Shown here piece after piece: positions 1 to 12,143 of a stretch of DNA of 64,000 bases. The notes under the pieces were generated by a model that ran no database searches, was not told where the DNA came from, and saw nothing but the letters and a program-made list of their open reading frames with translations. Source of the stretch: Asterias rubens (taxonomy: Eukaryota; Echinodermata; Asteroidea; Forcipulatida; Asteriidae); assembly GCF_902459465.1 (NCBI RefSeq), contig NC_047072.1, positions 15,295,776 to 15,359,775 on the forward strand. The letters run 5' to 3'. A program made the translations under genes and the position numbers. Within the stretch, counting starts at the first letter, position 1, and each line of letters starts with the position of its first letter.

Positions 1-1453
1 GCCTGGAATGACACGGAGACCATTGCTTGCCTCTTTTGGTCTTGGTGCTCCTTCAAAAGTTTTCCAGAGACTTTCAGATTTTCCAAAGGAAGTGCCCTTT
101 AAAAAATGGCCTTGCCCTCAAAAAGATGAAATTCACACAAAGATGAAATTCCTAGGCCTGTGAATGGGAAGTTTCCTACATGACCATTTTGATACTGTGT
201 AAGTTGTATGTACATTTAAATTGTCAATCTTAGCACATATACTGTATACAGTTGAACCATGGGGTGTTAAATTTTACACATGTTTATTTGGGCGCTTAGA
301 ACCTATATTCGCTCAGTTGTCATTAGTTTGTAAGGAGCAAATTATAAGGAGGCTCCTAATACTGTTACTCAAGTGTCCACTTAGTTTTAGTGAGCAATAC
401 TGGACTGTCTACAATGCTCTTAAAGGCATGCAGGGTTTTGAGAATTCAATCAACCTTGTGCATACATATAGGCTGAATGTATTTTCTTGTTAAAGACAGG
501 CTACTAGGCTGTTTTCAAACATTTGTGGGACCATTGGGTGGCACGTTCATTGCTTTAAGGCACGAAGGAAACAAACTCGCATACTTTTACAGGTCCATAT
601 GTTCCAATCTGCGCATGACTTACAGTCTATAAGTATAAAGCCAGCTATGAACAGTTGTAGGATTAGTATTTTTATAAAGACCAACCAACTAGTTTGAAGT
701 TGAAAGTAATTTTTTGTATTAATTTTGAAAATAAAATTAATTGAATCTCAACTCTCAAAGAAACTTGGAGTGAAATGTGGTGTGATTCTTGATGATTTAG
801 AAACTGCAATCTTTTGACACCCATTTAATTGAAAGATACTGAAACATTTATATCAACTCCAATTAAACTTTATTTATTTGTCACACTAATTTGTTCACAA
901 ATGTGTGAATGTTTACTTTTTGAATCAAATCTACTGGAGAACTTTTGATGGATAAAATATTATTGGTTTTTGGGGTAGATTTATTCCCATCCTCTTGTAA
1001 ACTTGCCATAAAACCACGCACTGATGAAAACTGCGTTTAAAAGTTGGGTAATCGATTTTGACTGAAGACAACTGAAACATTCCTTGAGAGGGAAAATGTT
1101 CTCTGTTGTATTTTGTGGATATATGAACTCCTTCACCGAGTGGAAACAAAGACCTGGGCTCGAGTTCACAAGGCACTCGGGTTAATCTTATGCTGAATTG
1201 TCAATATCGGTATCGGCATAGTGAATTGTGTTGTGACATGAAACTTTTCTTAGCAATACAAAACGAGCTGGATTGTTATGGCGACATTGACCGCTATCTT
1301 TGATAAAATTAAAAAACAATGGAAAAGTGCACATGTGTACATGCTGTGCAGGACTGCAGCCAATATCCATAGCCTTTCAGCATGCATTGCATGCACATTT
1401 TCATTAACTATGCCGGTGAATGCAAATCTATTAGATTATTAGTTGTACACAGC
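1..1453. other. Intergenic stretch, no gene seen
   Basis: AT-rich DNA with only short open frames that lack codon structure, splice context or recognisable protein features. I see no gene. It ends at the first copy of the common inverted-repeat element. Confidence 0.5.
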
Positions 1454-1811
1454 TTTAAAGACTCTGGACACTATTGGTAATTGTCAAAGAACAGTGTTCT
1501 CACTTGGTGTATCTCAACATAGGCATAAAATAATAAACCTGTGAAAATTTGAGCTCGATTGGTTGTCGGAGTTGCGAGGTAATAATGAAAGAAAAAATAC
1601 CTTGATTTTGAGACCTCAAATGCTAAGACTGAGGTCCGGAAATCAAATTCGTGGAAAGTTACTTCTTTCTCGAAAACTACGTCACTTCAAAGGGAGCTTT
1701 TTCTCACAAAGTTTTATACTATCAACCTCTCCCCATTACTCGTAATCAAGAAAGGTTTTATGACAACAATTATTTTGAGTAATTACCAATATTGACCAAC
1801 CCTGCCTTTAA
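1454..1811. mobile_element. MITE, GGACACTATTGG family, copy 1
   Basis: Short non-autonomous inverted-repeat element. The left end reads TTTAAAGACTCTGGACACTA and the right end carries the diverged reverse complement ending in CCTGCCTTTA. Internally it has the family hallmarks: a 'cataaaataa' block, a gagacctcaa/gaggtc palindrome and a ctttctcgaaaacta block. It has no coding capacity. The open frames over it arise only from the repeat. Confidence 0.8.
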
Positions 1812-1918
1812 AAGATATCGACCCCAGACAACAGGCTTAAGGGGATCCCAAGCTAAGTCTGCATTTACCAACAAAGCTACCAAGAGCCTTAATTAACTGA
1901 ACCTGACTTTGTAGATGG

Positions 1919-2307
1919 TTTAAAGGCAGTGGACACTATTGGTAATTGTCAAAGACTAGCCTTCACGGTTGGTGTATCTCAACATATGCTTAAAATAACA
2001 AACCTGTGAAAAATTGAGCTCAATCGGTCATCGAAGTTGCGAGATAATAATGAAAGAAAAATAACCCTGTGTCACACAAAGTTGTGTGCGTTTAGATGGT
2101 TGATTTCGAGACCTCAAGTTCTTAATCTGAGGTCTCGAAATCAAATTCGTGGAAAATTACTTCTTTCTCGAAAACTATGGCACTTCAGAGGGAGCCGTTT
2201 CTCACAATGTTGTATACCATCAACCTCTCCCCATTACTCGTCACCAAAGAAAGGTTTTATGCTAATAATTATTTTGAGTAAATACCAATAGTGTCCACTG
2301 CCTTTAA
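1919..2307. mobile_element. MITE, GGACACTATTGG family, copy 2
   Basis: Well-preserved copy with TTTAAAGGCAGTGGACACTA at the left and its reverse complement at the right (CCACTGCCTTTAA). The centre holds the GAGACCTCAAGTTC / GAGGTCTCGAAATC inverted repeat. It lies about 100 bp from copy 1 in the same orientation. Confidence 0.9.
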
Positions 2308-3372
2308 GAAAATTATATTTATTTCTATTGTGTCATATGAATTTAGTGAGTTTTCAGATTCAAAATCAGTTAAAAATATAAAATACCAAGAATAATCTAA
2401 ATAGTCGGATGCCGAATTCCAAGGAGTAGGAGTACGAACACACATGGAACTATAAAGGCAAACATTACTTGTATCATTGGTAATCGTTTGATGTGTTAGC
2501 ATTTAATTTTTTTTTTTTTTTGCAGTGATACTGTGGCGGGACCGGGGGGGGGGGGGGTGGGGCCAACAAGTCTGGTCTTGTTCGACGGGGACACCGGCCC
2601 CCGGGTTAATTATCACACCCCAAACTATATTTATGAGCCCTGGTGCTCAGGTGAGCGGCTACTCAAACACAAGGGGGGGGGGGACTAATAACGAGCGGCG
2701 GCTAAAGCCTGCGGGCGGTTCGTTTGGTGGAGATGTACCACCACCTAGACTTAGATTAACCTCAAATTATAAACGAGCAGTTAGGAAACCTCAAATAACC
2801 TCACGAGGATTCATAGTTTTCAAGGCACAATAATTAAATGGTTTATTTCAAGTACAATAATCAATAGATAATTCACAGGTTTATAATCACAACACAACCC
2901 AATAACCTCGCCTAATAATAGTATCAGGCCCTTAGACAATGCAATCAATAAATGCACTAAATCTAATACAAGTTAAACACAATTGGGCCCAAGTGACAGG
3001 TGAACCTCACACCTCATACAAGTTACACAATCTTCTCAAATACAGACTATGCCTCACACGGCGTAACTTCTAACCCACAAAGGCTAAGCAGGAGGGAAAT
3101 TCCCCAGGAACCTTCCAGCGATAAGCAGTGAAGTGGAAATACATGAATGGGGTTAGAAAGCATACATAAAAAAGCAGGGGGTAAACAATGAATAGGGGGA
3201 CAGAAAGGGGGGGTGAAGGGAAGGGACTGGCTTGACCACAAGCAAGAATATGGAAACACAAAGGACAACATCAAGGGTGGTGAGGTTGGGTAAAAAGTAA
3301 TTTATATTAGTGAATGAGGCTCAGGCTAAAAGGCTATGGGGAAAAAAAGGAGACGACAAAACAAAAGGTTTA
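2308..3372. other. Repeat-derived stretch with poly-G tracts
   Basis: Contains a poly-T tract near 2507-2521 and poly-G tracts near 2546-2558 and 2679-2688. The rest is AC-rich sequence running into the 3' side of the Penelope-like element. No gene is visible. The part next to 3373 may be the 3' untranslated end of that element. Confidence 0.45.
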
Positions 3373-4647
3373 TTAGTCGTTTCCTTCTTGGCTGTTCAGA
3401 CCATGGGGTTGAATGGTCTGGAGGCGTCTAATCCAGAGTTTCTCCCTACTCAAACGCACAGTCTCTCTGTGGTTGCCTAGTGCCTCTATGCCCTGTAAGA
3501 TCATGTCAGAAATGGAGTGATTAGGAAGATTGAAGTGATGACCTACAGGTGTATCTAGCTTTTGGGTCTTGACTGTAGATCTGTGGCCGTAGAAACGCCT
3601 CTTGAGTGTAGTTCTTGTTTCACCTATATATTGAACACCACAGACTCTGCAAGATATGAGATAAATGAGATTAGTGGTGGTGCAGGTGACATGACCCCTT
3701 GTCTTATGGGTGGTACCGCCGGTGTTACTGGTGAAGGAGTCCGATTCCCTGATGTGTTGTCTACAGACGATGCATTTGGAGATGTTGGAACACCTAAAAG
3801 TTCCCTGTGGTAGAGGGGGATTAACATCATCATTAATGGGAGGGACTTCTGCTCGGACAATGAGATCCCTGAGACTTGGTGGGCGTCTGTAGGCAACTAT
3901 GGGTTCTTCCTGCACAGCACGTTGAAGTCGATCTGATGTGTGAAGAATATGATGGTTAGAACTGGTTATTTTACGAATGGGAGGAAGTGAGGGGTGGAAA
4001 GTGACAACAAAAGGAACTTTCCCCGTAGGACTCTGTTGTTTCTTTGGTCCTTTGGAAAGTACTGACTCCCTAGAACGAGCCTTGACTTTCTGGATAGCTC
4101 GATGGACTGCTAGAGAGCTATTATCCCTGGAAACAAGGTGTTTCTTAAGTTCCTGTGAGTGGTGGATTAAATCAGAATCATTAGAACAGATTCGACGGAG
4201 TCTGAGGGCCTGACTGTAGGCTATGCTGGTTTTGCAGTGTCGGGGGTGACAGCTAGTGGAATGTAGGTATTGGTGTTTATCTGTGGGTTTAACGAAGAGA
4301 TCTGTGGTTAAGCCTACATCCGTCTTGAGAACCTTGACATCCAGAAAGTGTGTATCCTTGGTTGAGTATTCGCTCGTGAATTTGATGGTCCTGTGGAAGG
4401 AATTTATGTGATTAATGAAAGCTTTGAGGCTTGCTTCATCGCTTGTCCAGATGAAAAAGATGTCATCGATATAGCGCCACCAGATCCAGGGACGGCAAGG
4501 GGCTGATGCCAACATGCGCTGTTCAAGATGGCTCATGAAAAGGCACGCCTTTGATGGTGCCATACGTGTGCCCATTGCAGTACCCTGTACCTGTAGGAAA
4601 TTCTTACCCATGAAAGAAAAGTTGTTTTTTGTTAGAACATGTTGCAT
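3373..4647 (-). pseudogene. Penelope-like element: RT core and GIY-YIG endonuclease
   Basis: C-terminal 424 codons of a Penelope-like retroelement polyprotein. The reverse-transcriptase catalytic motif YIDD is near residues 59-62, preceded by the QGTAMGT motif typical of PLE reverse transcriptases. After a spacer comes a GIY-YIG-type nuclease region near residues 310-350, with LIYLISCRVCGVQYIGET followed by a conserved Arg-rich helix. PLEs copy themselves by target-primed reverse transcription. The frame is broken from its N-terminal half (next entry), so this copy is inactive. The order RT then GIY-YIG separates it from LINEs and LTR elements. Confidence 0.9.
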
Positions 4648-5147
4648 GAGGGATACAATGTCTGAAATGGGCGGTGATGTGTGACCACTCTTAGCCAGAG
4701 CTGAAGAGCAGGCAGCAATCCCTTCATCTTGGGGAATGTTGGTGTATAGAGAGCTGTTACATCAAAAGTACCGATGATGGCTGTGTTAGGGACCTGCTTC
4801 TGAATACCTGCGATTTTGCGGAGAAAATCTGGAGTGTCATGAATGTATGATGGAATCTGCGGCATTAACGGCTTCAGAAAACTGTCAACAAAAAGAGAAA
4901 TGTTCTCAGTGGGGGAACCATTGCCAGATATGATGGGTCTTCCTGAGTTGTCTGGTTTATGTATCTTTGGAAGGAGGTAAAACCTGGCTGTTCTACAGTC
5001 GACCGGGGAGAGAAACTTGTGAGCTTTCTTGGAGAGGTTGTCACGGTCATGCATTTCGTCCAGTGTTAGTTGAATCTCCTTTGAGAAGGTGCCTGTTGGA
5101 TCAGTGTCAAGTGGTTTATAATTAGTTTGGTTGTTCAGTTGTCTCAT
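4632..5147 (-). pseudogene. Penelope-like element: N-terminal RT part, frameshifted
   Basis: Upstream piece of the same element. It contains the PLE RT finger/palm motifs FYLLPKIHK, RPIISGNGSPTENIS and FDVTALYT. Homology then moves to another frame: an extra TA near 4747-4750 separates FDVTALYT from the NIP continuation in the next frame. The two halves overlap at 4632-4647 in different frames, as expected for one ancestral polyprotein broken by an indel. The true N-terminus is unclear and the element may be 5' truncated. Confidence 0.85.
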
Positions 5148-5592
5148 ACTTGTTATTTTTTTCGAGATACCAAGTTATATTTTTGTTTAGTATTCTACAC
5201 AAAGAGGTATACTTTTTCATTATTCTTCTGTTCTGTTTCCATTTTTACAGCTGTTGTCATTTTCCAAGTTGCTTGCTAAGTCCAAGTCCAGCCTTTGTTT
5301 AATTGTGACGTAGGCCTATTTTTCTACAGGACTGTTGTCTTCAGTGTTGTGCTTGTTGGGAAAAAATGGTTTCTTGCAATTTGCACAGATAGAGGCCCAG
5401 GGTTAATATACAAAGATTAAGATAACACCAATGAAGAAACTTGTTCTCCTTTTCCTTTTGGGGAAAGTTTTTATTTAAACACATACCTATAGGCCTACTG
5501 ATAGTATAGGTGTTACCAAGCAGACCCTATGCCCCTACACCCCATTTTGAAAATGTGTTGTATATTAATAGTGCATCTTGCTTTTCTTGCAG

Positions 5593-5727
5593 ATGTTGCA
5601 GAGGTGGTTTTCAATAAGTGTTTGATGGAGAATGACTACCCACCTGAGCATTACAAGTATTGCATTACATTTGACTATGAGCTCCTTGATGATGTGTTTT
5701 TCATCAAGTGGGATGATAATTCTTCAG
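5593..5727 (+). CDS. Orphan internal coding exon, possibly TRPA-like
   Basis: A 135-nt exon with a strong acceptor (tgcttttcttgcag) and donor (CTTCAG|gtaaga), phase 2 in and phase 1 out. It encodes about 44 residues with a non-random composition: VAEVVFNKCL, YCITFDYELLDD, VFFIKWDD. The spacing resembles the region just before the first transmembrane segment of TRPA-type ankyrin channels, but that is recall and not proven. I found no flanking exons, so it is either one exon of a gene with very long introns or a relic. Confidence 0.4.
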
Positions 5728-6199
5728 GTAAGATTCCTGTCAGAAGGCTGTATCCGGATCCCTGATACAAACTAATTTTGAGTATTATTTTTTAGAGTCT
5801 CAGCCCCCATCTGATTGTGTACATTGCACTAAGATTTTCATATTATTGTCCAGACTACATAAGGCTTGCTGCTTGGTTTACCTTTTTCCATAATTAATCA
5901 TTTATTGGCAGTTCAACATTGTTTGGATGTCTCAGTTTTTAATGGTTTCCCCTTTTAAATTGTTAACAGTAAGCCTTGGCCATTTGTGCGCTTCTTTATA
6001 ATCAATTATGATTTGCTAATAGTTAAAACTTAAAGTGAATATACAATGTCTGATCAATGGATTTGTTGAACTGTGTAACTCTAGAACCAAGGTTGAGTCT
6101 CTGAATAGCTTTTGGTTTTCATGTTATTTAGCAAATTTATCTTAATGATAATGTACCGTATCCATAACAACATTTTGAAATCACTCCATTAAAGCCTGA
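5728..6199. other. Intergenic or intronic, no gene seen
   Basis: AT-rich sequence between the orphan exon and a foldback element. No coding region, RNA gene or tandem repeat is recognised. Confidence 0.4.
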
Positions 6200-6370
6200 T
6201 TCATACTTCATGAGAATGCGAATGCGATGCGAATTAGACATGAATTTGCTGTCACAACTTTTCGCTGCAATATTTGCAAGAGAGTTGAGCATGTACAACT
6301 CAACTGCTGCGAATTATTCGTTGCGAATTTGTGACGTCATCATTCGTATCGCATTCGCAGGAAGTATGAA
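6200..6370. mobile_element. Foldback element with TTCATACTTC ends
   Basis: Left arm TTCATACTTCATGAGAATGC and right arm ending GGAAGTATGAA form long imperfect inverted repeats around GCGAATGCGATGCGAAT-type sequence. About 170 bp long, non-coding, a typical MITE architecture. Confidence 0.75.
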
Positions 6371-7747
6371 CCGGTTAAGTGTTCAACACCCTCTGGGCGA
6401 CATTTTAAAAGAGCTGCTTAAGCAGGAAGTATAATTGCCTAACAATTTTCTGCTCAGCAAATAGGAGCCGGATACCTGTCATAAATTGTCCAATCGTGAT
6501 ATGGTATTTTTACTTGTATCCTTAGTCCGGTTGGCAAGCATAATGTTGGGTGCCCCTTAGTGCTTTAGCAGCTTTATGAAACCTGGCCTTCATCAAATAA
6601 TTTTGTTCATTGGGTGCCAAGAGAATAGCCAAGTTTCGAGCACCCTCATGCTCAGAGCTCAATGCAAATATTGAGTCCCTGTCACCTGCATTGTAAATTA
6701 CTCATCAGAGGTCAGGGATTTACCTGAGATCATTAGGTTTAATTTGTGGTATGGCTACATATCTACTTACAAACTGCTCTACCACCCCCCCCCCCCCCTC
6801 CTCTCGCAGTCTCTCTCTTTAATGATGTGATTCTGCAACTGTACTAAGATGCATCATTGTGAATCTGACTTACAACAGAACATTATCAATTGCGTTAAAC
6901 ATAAGTAATTATGCTTCCCTCTCTAAATATTTGAAATCGGTACTATCTGTCATATTTATCACAGGTTGGTCTTGCTGATAACAAAAAGTCGAGGAACCAG
7001 TCAAGTTGAACTGCCTTGTTATGTAGGTAAGTGAAATTAATAACTGATATGATTGTGAAGTAAAATAAGACATGTGTCCATAATAGACTGGTGCTTTGTC
7101 AACAATGTCTTTAGTATCAATTTAGAAACCACAAGGAAAACTTGTACATTTGAAATATTTGAGGTTGAACAAAGAAAAATTGACTAGTGGGATTTGAACC
7201 AAACATAAAGTTACTGCGCCGGCACTCTTTAAACTGAGCTATCTAACCCTTGGTTGGTTAGGAGTTTGGGAGTAAAGGTCAAGAAGAATTCGTTGGGGTA
7301 AAGGTGAGAGGAAAGTGGGGGAATGTTATAAATATCTTTATTTGTTTAAAGGAGCAATGCAAAACTTGCACAAACAAAAAACTCTTTCACAAAATTACCT
7401 TGATTTTCTGAGGTATTTTATTCTGTTCCTGATTTCTTTAATGGCTAATCAAAATACTTTCAATCGGCTTGCAACCCTGACTTTTTTTATGAGATTGGTG
7501 AATTATGATTTCTGCCTAATAAGCAAAACTTTTAATAACAACAATTTGTCTTTCTACAATCTCTCAAACACTAATTGTGCAAAGCTGTAACATGCCATCG
7601 TGCCAAGGCTTATGTCTTTGTTTTACGTTAGCACTGCTGATAATCTGTTCGTACGATTACAAAATTTCACATTTTATTTAATTAAACTTGAAGAATTTTA
7701 GCGCCGAAATTATACAAAACCACCTTTTATGTTTGATATTCTTAGCC
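6371..7747. other. Intergenic stretch with a tRNA-derived SINE relic
   Basis: Includes a poly-C tract near 6783-6797. On the minus strand around 7180-7255 there is a tRNA-like block with an A-box-like TAGCTCAGTTTAAAGAG and a B-box-like GGTTCAAATCC. It cannot form a convincing acceptor stem, so it is a SINE head and not a tRNA gene. Nothing else is recognised. Confidence 0.45.
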
Positions 7748-8134
7748 TTTAAAGGCAGTGGACACTATTGGTAATTACTCAAATTAATTATTAGCATAAA
7801 ACCTTTCTTGGTGACGAGTAATGGGGAGAGGTTGTTGATGGTATAAAACATTGTGAGAAACGGCTCCCTCTGAAGTGCCATAGTTTTCGAGAAAGAAGTA
7901 ATTTTCCACGAATTTGATTTCGAGACCTCGGATTTAGAACTTGAGGTCTCGAAATCAACCATCAAACGCATACAACTTCATGTGACAAGGGTGTTTTTTC
8001 TTTCACTATTATCTCGCAAGTTCGATAACCGATTGAGCTCAAATTTTCACAGCTTTATTATTTTATGCATGTTGAGATACACCAACTGTGAAGGCTAGTC
8101 TTTAAAAATTACCAATAGTGTCCACTGCCTTTAA
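7748..8134. mobile_element. MITE, GGACACTATTGG family, copy 3
   Basis: Full copy with matching inverted termini (TTTAAAGGCAGTGGACACTA and reverse complement), about 387 bp, in the orientation opposite to copy 2. A GAGACCTC palindrome lies in the centre. Confidence 0.9.
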
Positions 8135-8780
8135 ATTTGAAAAATTTAAGCGCCGAAAATATACACAACCATGTTTGATATTCTTAGCCTTTAAGATGGG
8201 TCACCAGTTACGATGGCTGTTGACATATGGAATTACGGGCAGATATAATTGCATTAGATAAACTCGTAACGTACCGTAAAGTGGTTCCGCAATGTACCGA
8301 ATAAAATGCGTTCCTCGCCGTTTCTAACATTATCAAAGTTGTCTTTCAAGAGATGGAAAGAAAAGATCATTTGAATTGTTTGTTTAAAGTTATTCACTGT
8401 ACGTGACGTCAGACGTTAATCAATACTCTCCCCGCGTGCAATACCAAGCTCCTTTGCAGTAGCCCTGGGAAGGAACGATGTTAGCTGCCAATCTTCCCAA
8501 ACGAATATCACCGGCTTTTAGTACGGATTATGCACGCTTGCATTGAAATGGTTTTAGTATAGCCCTATACTAAATATCACATTAAGAGCCTTTTTGGTTG
8601 ATTTGTTTTGACTCAAACTGTATGGTACGGTATAGTGGGCGGTGACCGTGATTGTGATTGATACCAAGGTTGCTCTTGGCGTTGTAATCGTTCTGTAATC
8701 AAGTTTCAATCAAGTTCCGTCTTACGGGTTACTTGGCTTCGTCCCAAGGCTTATTACGCAAGCGGCCCGCTTCGAATTCA
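8135..8780. other. Intergenic, no gene seen
   Basis: Partly a repeat of the pre-MITE flank ('gcgccgaa..tata..caacca..gatattcttagcc' occurs on both sides of copy 3). No gene is recognised. Confidence 0.4.
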
Positions 8781-9031
8781 CCTGAGCCAAATTTCATAGA
8801 GCTACTAAGCACCGTAAATTTGCTTAGCATAACATTTTTTCCTTGATAAAAACAGAACTACCAGCAAAATTTCCATTTGTTGCATATATTGCTTGTTACT
8901 GGTATTCAGGTGTTGTTTGCTTATCCTGAAAAGCACGTACAAATTTGGGTGGTAATCCTGTTTTTATCGAGGCAAAAATTTCATGCTAAGCAAATTCTTG
9001 TGCCTAGCAGTTCTAAGAAATTGGGCCCAGG
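8781..9031. mobile_element. Foldback element with CCTGAGCCAAATTTC ends
   Basis: About 250 bp with inverted arms: the left CCTGAGCCAAATTTCATAGA pairs with the reverse complement of the right end (...AAATTGGGCCCAGG). Inner arms around ATTTGCTTAGCAT and ATGCTAAGCAAAT also pair, as do CTTGATAAAAACAG and CTGTTTTTATCGAG. The open frame starting at 8983 begins inside it and is not a gene. Confidence 0.8.
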
Positions 9032-9335
9032 TACCAGGCAGCATGAATAACCGTACCGACAAGGTTGTGCAATACCATGTGAAGTATATCGTGGGGTCGA
9101 AGAATACTTTTTTCAAGCTCGAACAAATGAAGCCGAAAACGAAATCGCTGTCGAGAAACCCTGCTTTGACCCCACGGTATATTCAAAGTTGGGTGCTTGC
9201 GGTAAAAGGCTTGGGACAAGGCTACTCCAACCATGGGGGAAGACATCCTTCATGCTCCAATCATAGAGCAATGACAGCTCCAGTGACCAGTGCTCGAGCT
9301 GCGTGATTAATTGCACTAGTCGGGCATATAACATC
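9032..9335. other. Short spacer, no gene seen
   Basis: Sequence between the foldback element and the perfect hairpin. Open frames exist on both strands but none has recognisable protein features. Confidence 0.35.
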
Positions 9336-9388
9336 TTTCTAATTTCACATCAGCTTTTGACAGATTGAAGCTGATGTGAAATTAGAAA
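9336..9388. repeat. Perfect 21-bp hairpin
   Basis: Left arm TTTCTAATTTCACATCAGCTT at 9336-9356 and its exact reverse complement at 9368-9388, separated by an 11-nt loop. No terminal duplication or larger element is obvious. Confidence 0.85.
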
Positions 9389-10957
9389 AGAGTGTGTCTT
9401 GCCTGAGTTTGATTGAGAACATGGCAGCTCTGCTATTGTGACTTACACTATTTCGACCTCTTCCACATCGGTTGGTTAGGTCACTTTGGTTTTATGAAAG
9501 TGATTTTGTTTTATCAGCTAGGCGCATTTATATGCTTCCAAAAATAAACAACCCAGCTCAACTCGCACTGATCCTCCTATCGCAGGATTTAATAACAAAC
9601 CTGTGTAAATGTGAGCATAATCCCAGTGTAAGCCAGGGAAAAAGATGGTGGAAAAACGTGCAAAATGTTCAGAACAAACACATTGTCCTTAAGTTTGGTC
9701 GTACAACCAAATTCTGCTGTTCAATATACATTTATTTATATTTAAATATGACTTCATTTCAGAGGGAAATATTTCACCGAAGAAAGTTATGAATTACATT
9801 ATCAGTACAGACTCAAATTAAAAAATTGTGTTTTTATCCTACATTTAATTCCATAATCAATAACAGTTTTGTCAACACATTTCATTTGATTTAAATGTTC
9901 TCATTGTAAGTTACTGGACACAAAATATAAATTGCATTTCCACAAATTGCTCGTGATGATAAAAGTGCGGTCACAGCTATATAGGACAATCGGGTTTAGG
10001 TGAAGCAATGGCTTCTAAGCCTACTCTATACAGACTGGACACAAAGCACAAGAGACTTGAAGGCGGTTTAGTCAAAGTTACTTCCCAAAATACATAATGC
10101 ATTTAAAATGTGATGACCTATACGATGATAAATACAAGTGCTACAATTCTGTGTTTATGGTTATTAAGCTCCCTTAATGTCTATTCGAGGTTAAGCACTT
10201 AGCGGTGCCACAATTTGGCTCATTTCAAGGTTAATTCTTTGAAAGATTTTTTTTTATGCAAGTTTTCGATGAACAGACCTTTAGTAAATGATCTTAAATA
10301 ATATAAAGAGAAGTTGTGCTACTGGTATAATCTTGATTGGTTATATGGGTTAAATTGGTTAGGCCAAGAAAAAAAAATACCAGTTGATCGTTCAGATTTT
10401 TCAAAAAAGAGGAGAATTAGGTTTTTTTTCCTTTTTGTTCCCCCTTTTTTTTTTAAGATGGCCGCTTAGTATTTCAAATCAAACAGGCATCAATTTTTCA
10501 GTTTGAACCCACTGGAAACTTATTTTACACCTATTTGTTGCATGAGGACCTGTGTTAACACTTTTAACATTACAGGATTACACTAAAAAGATTTGCTGGT
10601 GCATTCACTAATATTGTTTTATGAAACAGACGGTTACACGTGTTCGAGAGCATCACGTTAGATTCGGGAAAAGTTTCTAAGCCAGTCCTTTTGAAAAGAT
10701 GGATTAAAATAAAAAAAGGAAGCGGCCCCCAAAAAGGATGCGGCGGGGACGATCAACTGGTGTTTTTTTTATTTGGCCTAAGACAGAAAGCCAAGTGTTA
10801 CTCTTATTGAGTCACTAAAATTCGACATGACCGTTTTTTTCTTCAGCAGAAACACACAAGTGATGCGTCTTACCACACTGGATAAGTGAGTAAATCTTTA
10901 CAATATTTTACCATCCTTACAATATGTACAAGTTGCTTAACAGTTATATTTGTATAC
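9389..10957. other. Intergenic, no gene seen
   Basis: AT-rich with a run of T near 10438-10455. The open frame at 9472-9792 shows no protein features. No gene or structured RNA is recognised. Confidence 0.4.
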
Positions 10958-11343
10958 TAAAGGCAGTGGACACTATTGGTAATTACTCAAAATAATTATT
11001 AGCATAAAAACTTACTTTGTAATGAGTAGTAGGGAGAGTTTGATAGTATAACACATTGTGAGAAACAGCTCCCTCTGAAGTAACGTAGTTTACGAGAAAG
11101 AAGTCATTTTCCACGAACTTGATTTCGAGACCTCAAGTTTAGAATTTGTGGTCTCGAAATCAAGCATCAGAAAGCACACACCTTCGTGTGACAAGGGTGT
11201 TTTTTCTTTCATTATTATCCCGCAACTTCGATGACCAATTGAGCTCAAATTGTCACAGGTTTTTTATTTTATGCATATGTTGAGATACACCAAGTGAGAA
11301 GGCTGGTCTTTGACAATTACCAATAGTGTCCAGTGTCTTTAAA
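10958..11343. mobile_element. MITE, GGACACTATTGG family, copy 4
   Basis: Inverted termini TAAAGGCAGTGGACACTATT and its partner ending ATAGTGTCCAGTGTCTTTAA. Moderately diverged internally. Confidence 0.88.
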
Positions 11344-12143
11344 CCATCATAAGAAAACTCACACCAAAACTATGGTTATAATAAAAATGAATATCATCCT
11401 CATGGTTAGCAAAACTGTATTTCATCTAAATCAACCGATTGATTTGCAAACGTAATAAGGAAGTAAACAACAATTGTAAATTGACTCGTGACGTATAAAC
11501 TTGTACTTGAACCGAAAGGCTCGGACTCGGCTCGGACTCGGCTCTGACTCGGCTCGGAATCGGCCCGGACTCGGCCCGGACTCGGCCCGAAAGCGACTTA
11601 CGAATAGCAAGATGTCCTACCTAGCCACGATGTAAAAACTACACGAGTCTTATTACGTGTTAACAGCTAACTTGTGTTTTGGCTTAAATATTTGAAAGTG
11701 TGAAACCCTCGTAACAAAGGTGTTGTTCCGAGACATATCTTAAGTGTTATTTGCATGAAGAGCAGCGATTATGTAGCGGATATGGTACCTGCATGTATGT
11801 ATATACATTACAATGTGTATACCATGTTTGGAATTTCTAATAATTTTCTTTTAAAATTGTATAGAAACTTCAGCTTAATTTTGTGTTTATGAGTTCAGTT
11901 GTAGAAGTGATATTAAAAGATCATTGCGTTATACACTAGTTCTAGGACCCTTCCTACATATATGCTGTATACAGATAAAGTGTACATGAAAGGCCTCCAG
12001 AGCTATGTTATGCACATTTATCTTTCGACGCGATTGAAGTTTTGCATTTCGAGTTGAACTTTCTATGCTATTTGTGGCTTATGGTGACTTTTTATAGCAA
12101 GCACTTTGTCAAAATGCCAAACTTTGTGTTGTGAATGGTGTAT
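11344..12143. other. Downstream flank of GPCR gene 1 with a CGG-rich microsatellite
   Basis: Includes a roughly 70-bp imperfect tandem of GGCTCGGACTC-type 10-11-mers at 11518-11590. The remainder is probably 3' UTR and flank of the minus-strand GPCR gene. No other gene is seen. Confidence 0.45.

Noticed and set aside
2525-2833. 102-codon Gly-rich frame
   Set aside because: Driven by poly-G tracts; no codon structure or splice context.
6961-7027. Possible exon between tatcacag and gtaagtg
   Set aside because: Joining it in phase to the exon at 5593 gives an immediate stop; no protein similarity seen.
7180-7255. Possible tRNA gene
   Set aside because: A- and B-box-like motifs are present but the acceptor stem does not pair; treated as a SINE relic.
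8983-9306. 107-codon frame
   Set aside because: Starts inside a foldback element and has no recognisable domain.
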